Assembly (NCBI GenBank): GCA_002451855.1
Contig: DKDS01000096.1
Span: forward strand, 518-15,426
Direction: 5' to 3'
Source of the DNA: Ruminococcaceae bacterium UBA6842
Lineage (GTDB): Bacteria; Bacillota; Clostridia; Oscillospirales; Acutalibacteraceae
Length of the DNA: 14,909 nt
Of the stretch, positions 13,918 to 14,909 are shown piece after piece. Every line of letters starts with the position of its first letter. The first letter of the stretch is position 1. The notes under the pieces are model-generated. The model searched no databases. It was not told the DNA's origin and worked only from the letters and a program-made list of their open reading frames with translations. The translations under genes were made by a program, and so were the position numbers.

Positions 13918-14559
13918 ATGATTGAGCATAAAACAATATCGCTTGCGGATCAGGTTTTCGACCATCTTGAAAACGATATATTAAGCGGGAAATATCAGCG
14001 CGGCGAAATACTTACCGAGAGTAAGCTGTGCGCCGAAATGGGCGTGAGCCGTACCCCGATAAGGGAAGCGTTAAGACGACTTGAGCAGGAGCATATAATC
14101 GAGGAATCGGGCAAAGGCTCCGTTGTTATCGGCATTAATGAAAAGGACCTTGAGGATATTTTCCTTATAAGAAAGAGCCTTGAATGTATGGCGGCGTCGC
14201 TCGCGGCTAAAAACCGTACCGACGAACAGCTGAAGGATCTTAAGGAAGCGCTTGAATTTCAGGAGTTTTATCTTAACAAAAACGACCCCGACCAAATAAA
14301 GCTTATGGATAACCGTTTCCACGAGACCTTATATAAATTGAGCGGAAGCACCACTTTTTACGATACTCTTGTTCCTCTTCACAAGAAAATACAAAAATAC
14401 CGCCGAGCTTCGGTGGAAAATTCAAGCCGTGCGGCGGCTTCGGTCGCTGAGCACCGCAAAATTTATGAGGCTATTGAAGCCAAAAATTCGGCGGCGGCGG
14501 CAAAATATGCTTCCGAGCATGTAGAAAATGCCTATCGGCACATAATGAGAAAGGATTGA
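13918..14559 (+). CDS. GntR family regulator, FCD (FadR-type) subfamily
   Basis: A 213-residue regulator of normal length. Residues 8-72 form the GntR winged helix-turn-helix (LADQVFDHLENDILSGKYQR, then MGVSRTPIREALRRLEQEHI). Residues 78-210 form an all-helical FCD ligand-binding domain with the metal-coordinating set intact: D131 and H135 in DNRFHETL, H179 in AEHRKIYEAI, and H201 in SEHVENAY. FCD domains with this set commonly bind a metal and a carboxylic acid, so citrate or a related acid is a natural guess for the effector. The gene sits between Re-citrate synthase (15-base gap, AGGAGG at 13903-13908) and aconitase (6-base gap), so it very likely regulates this operon, possibly through the inverted repeat at the promoter. 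Confidence 0.93.
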   Translation: MIEHKTISLADQVFDHLENDILSGKYQRGEILTESKLCAEMGVSRTPIREALRRLEQEHIIEESGKGSVVIGINEKDLEDIFLIRKSLECMAASLAAKNRTDEQLKDLKEALEFQEFYLNKNDPDQIKLMDNRFHETLYKLSGSTTFYDTLVPLHKKIQKYRRASVENSSRAAASVAEHRKIYEAIEAKNSAAAAKYASEHVENAYRHIMRKD

Positions 14560-14565
14560 AATTAA

Positions 14566-14909
14566 ATGGGCTACACAATCGCGCAAAAAATTATTAAGGC
14601 ACATATGCTGTCGGGCGATATGACAGTCGGCAGTGAGGTTGCTCTTAAAATCGACCAGACCTTAACACAGGACGCAACAGGCACTATGGCTTACCTTGAA
14701 TTTGAAACAATGGGGCTTGACAGAGTTAAGACCGAGCGCAGTGTTGCGTATATCGACCACAACACCCTGCAATCGGGCTTTGAAAATGCCGATGACCACC
14801 GTTATATACAATCGGTTGCCAAAAAGCACGGAATTTATTTTTCACGTCCCGGTAACGGCATATGCCATCAGGTTCACTTAGAGCGCTTCGGCAAGCCCGG
14901 CAAGACCCT
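14566..14909 (+). CDS. Aconitate hydratase, N-terminal part (runs off the window)
   Basis: The first 114 codons are present and the frame is open to the window end. The start ATG is 6 bases after the regulator stop, with AAGGA about 11 bases before it. The sequence MGYTIAQKIIKAHMLSGDMT, followed by DQTLTQDATGTMAYLEFE, VAYIDHNTLQ, and GNGICHQVHLERFGKPGKT, is the N-terminus of the shorter, clostridial/Thermotoga-type aconitase; IPM/homoaconitase large subunits share this fold, but DQTLTQDATGTMAYLEFE favours aconitase. The enzyme uses a [4Fe-4S] cluster to isomerise citrate to isocitrate; its cluster cysteines lie beyond the window. Together with the upstream Re-citrate synthase it forms the first two steps toward 2-oxoglutarate and glutamate. 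An isocitrate dehydrogenase gene next downstream would complete the route. Confidence 0.88.
   Translation, partial: MGYTIAQKIIKAHMLSGDMTVGSEVALKIDQTLTQDATGTMAYLEFETMGLDRVKTERSVAYIDHNTLQSGFENADDHRYIQSVAKKHGIYFSRPGNGICHQVHLERFGKPGKT

Overview
The window looks like chromosomal DNA from an anaerobic, low-to-moderate G+C Firmicute of the class Clostridia, most likely an Oscillospiraceae/Ruminococcaceae-type gut bacterium. The reasons are strong GGAGG ribosome-binding sites, YesM-type signalling proteins, a lipoprotein with a Gram-positive signal peptide, an InlB-type repeat protein, and a Re-type citrate synthase next to an aconitase. The lineage is inferred from gene content; there is no rRNA or other marker gene. 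I found no tRNA, rRNA, CRISPR array, insertion sequence or integrase. No gene-free stretch exceeds 300 bases; the longest, about 8696-8897, holds a promoter and a terminator.

Region A (1-7067, + strand) concerns sugar uptake and sugar sensing. It opens with the end of a galactose-type ABC ATPase (mglA) and the permease mglC. A small single-pass membrane protein with one extracellular InlB-type repeat follows. A second transcription unit, with its own promoter at 1679-1707, encodes an AraC-type response regulator, a YesM-type histidine kinase, an RbsB-like sugar-binding lipoprotein and a YghZ-like aldo/keto reductase. It ends at a strong bidirectional terminator. The simplest reading is that the lipoprotein and kinase sense an extracellular sugar and the regulator controls the neighbouring transporter and reductase. 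The promoter of this second unit sits inside a near-perfect 15-bp inverted repeat whose right arm also covers part of the Shine-Dalgarno sequence.

Region B (7068-9872, - strand) holds poorly characterised genes: a small zinc-ribbon membrane protein, an XRE-like helix-turn-helix protein with a large C-terminal region that looks like degenerate ankyrin repeats, and a zinc-ribbon protein with about four membrane segments. The first two look more A/T-rich than the surrounding genes.

Region C (9933-12405) is mixed. It holds an Lrp/AsnC regulator (-), a SLOG/DUF1273 (YpsA-like) protein (+), a PAP2-like membrane protein (-) and a YetF/DUF421 membrane protein (-). Between the Lrp gene and region B, a perfect consensus promoter (TTGACA-17-TATAAT) points antisense to the Lrp gene and carries a LexA-like palindrome in its spacer.

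Region D (12472-14909, + strand) is a citrate-forming operon: a second perfect consensus promoter with an inverted repeat at the start site, Re-citrate synthase, a GntR/FCD regulator and the beginning of an aconitase. Together the enzymes make citrate and then isocitrate, the usual route to 2-oxoglutarate and glutamate in such anaerobes. The regulator probably controls its own operon.
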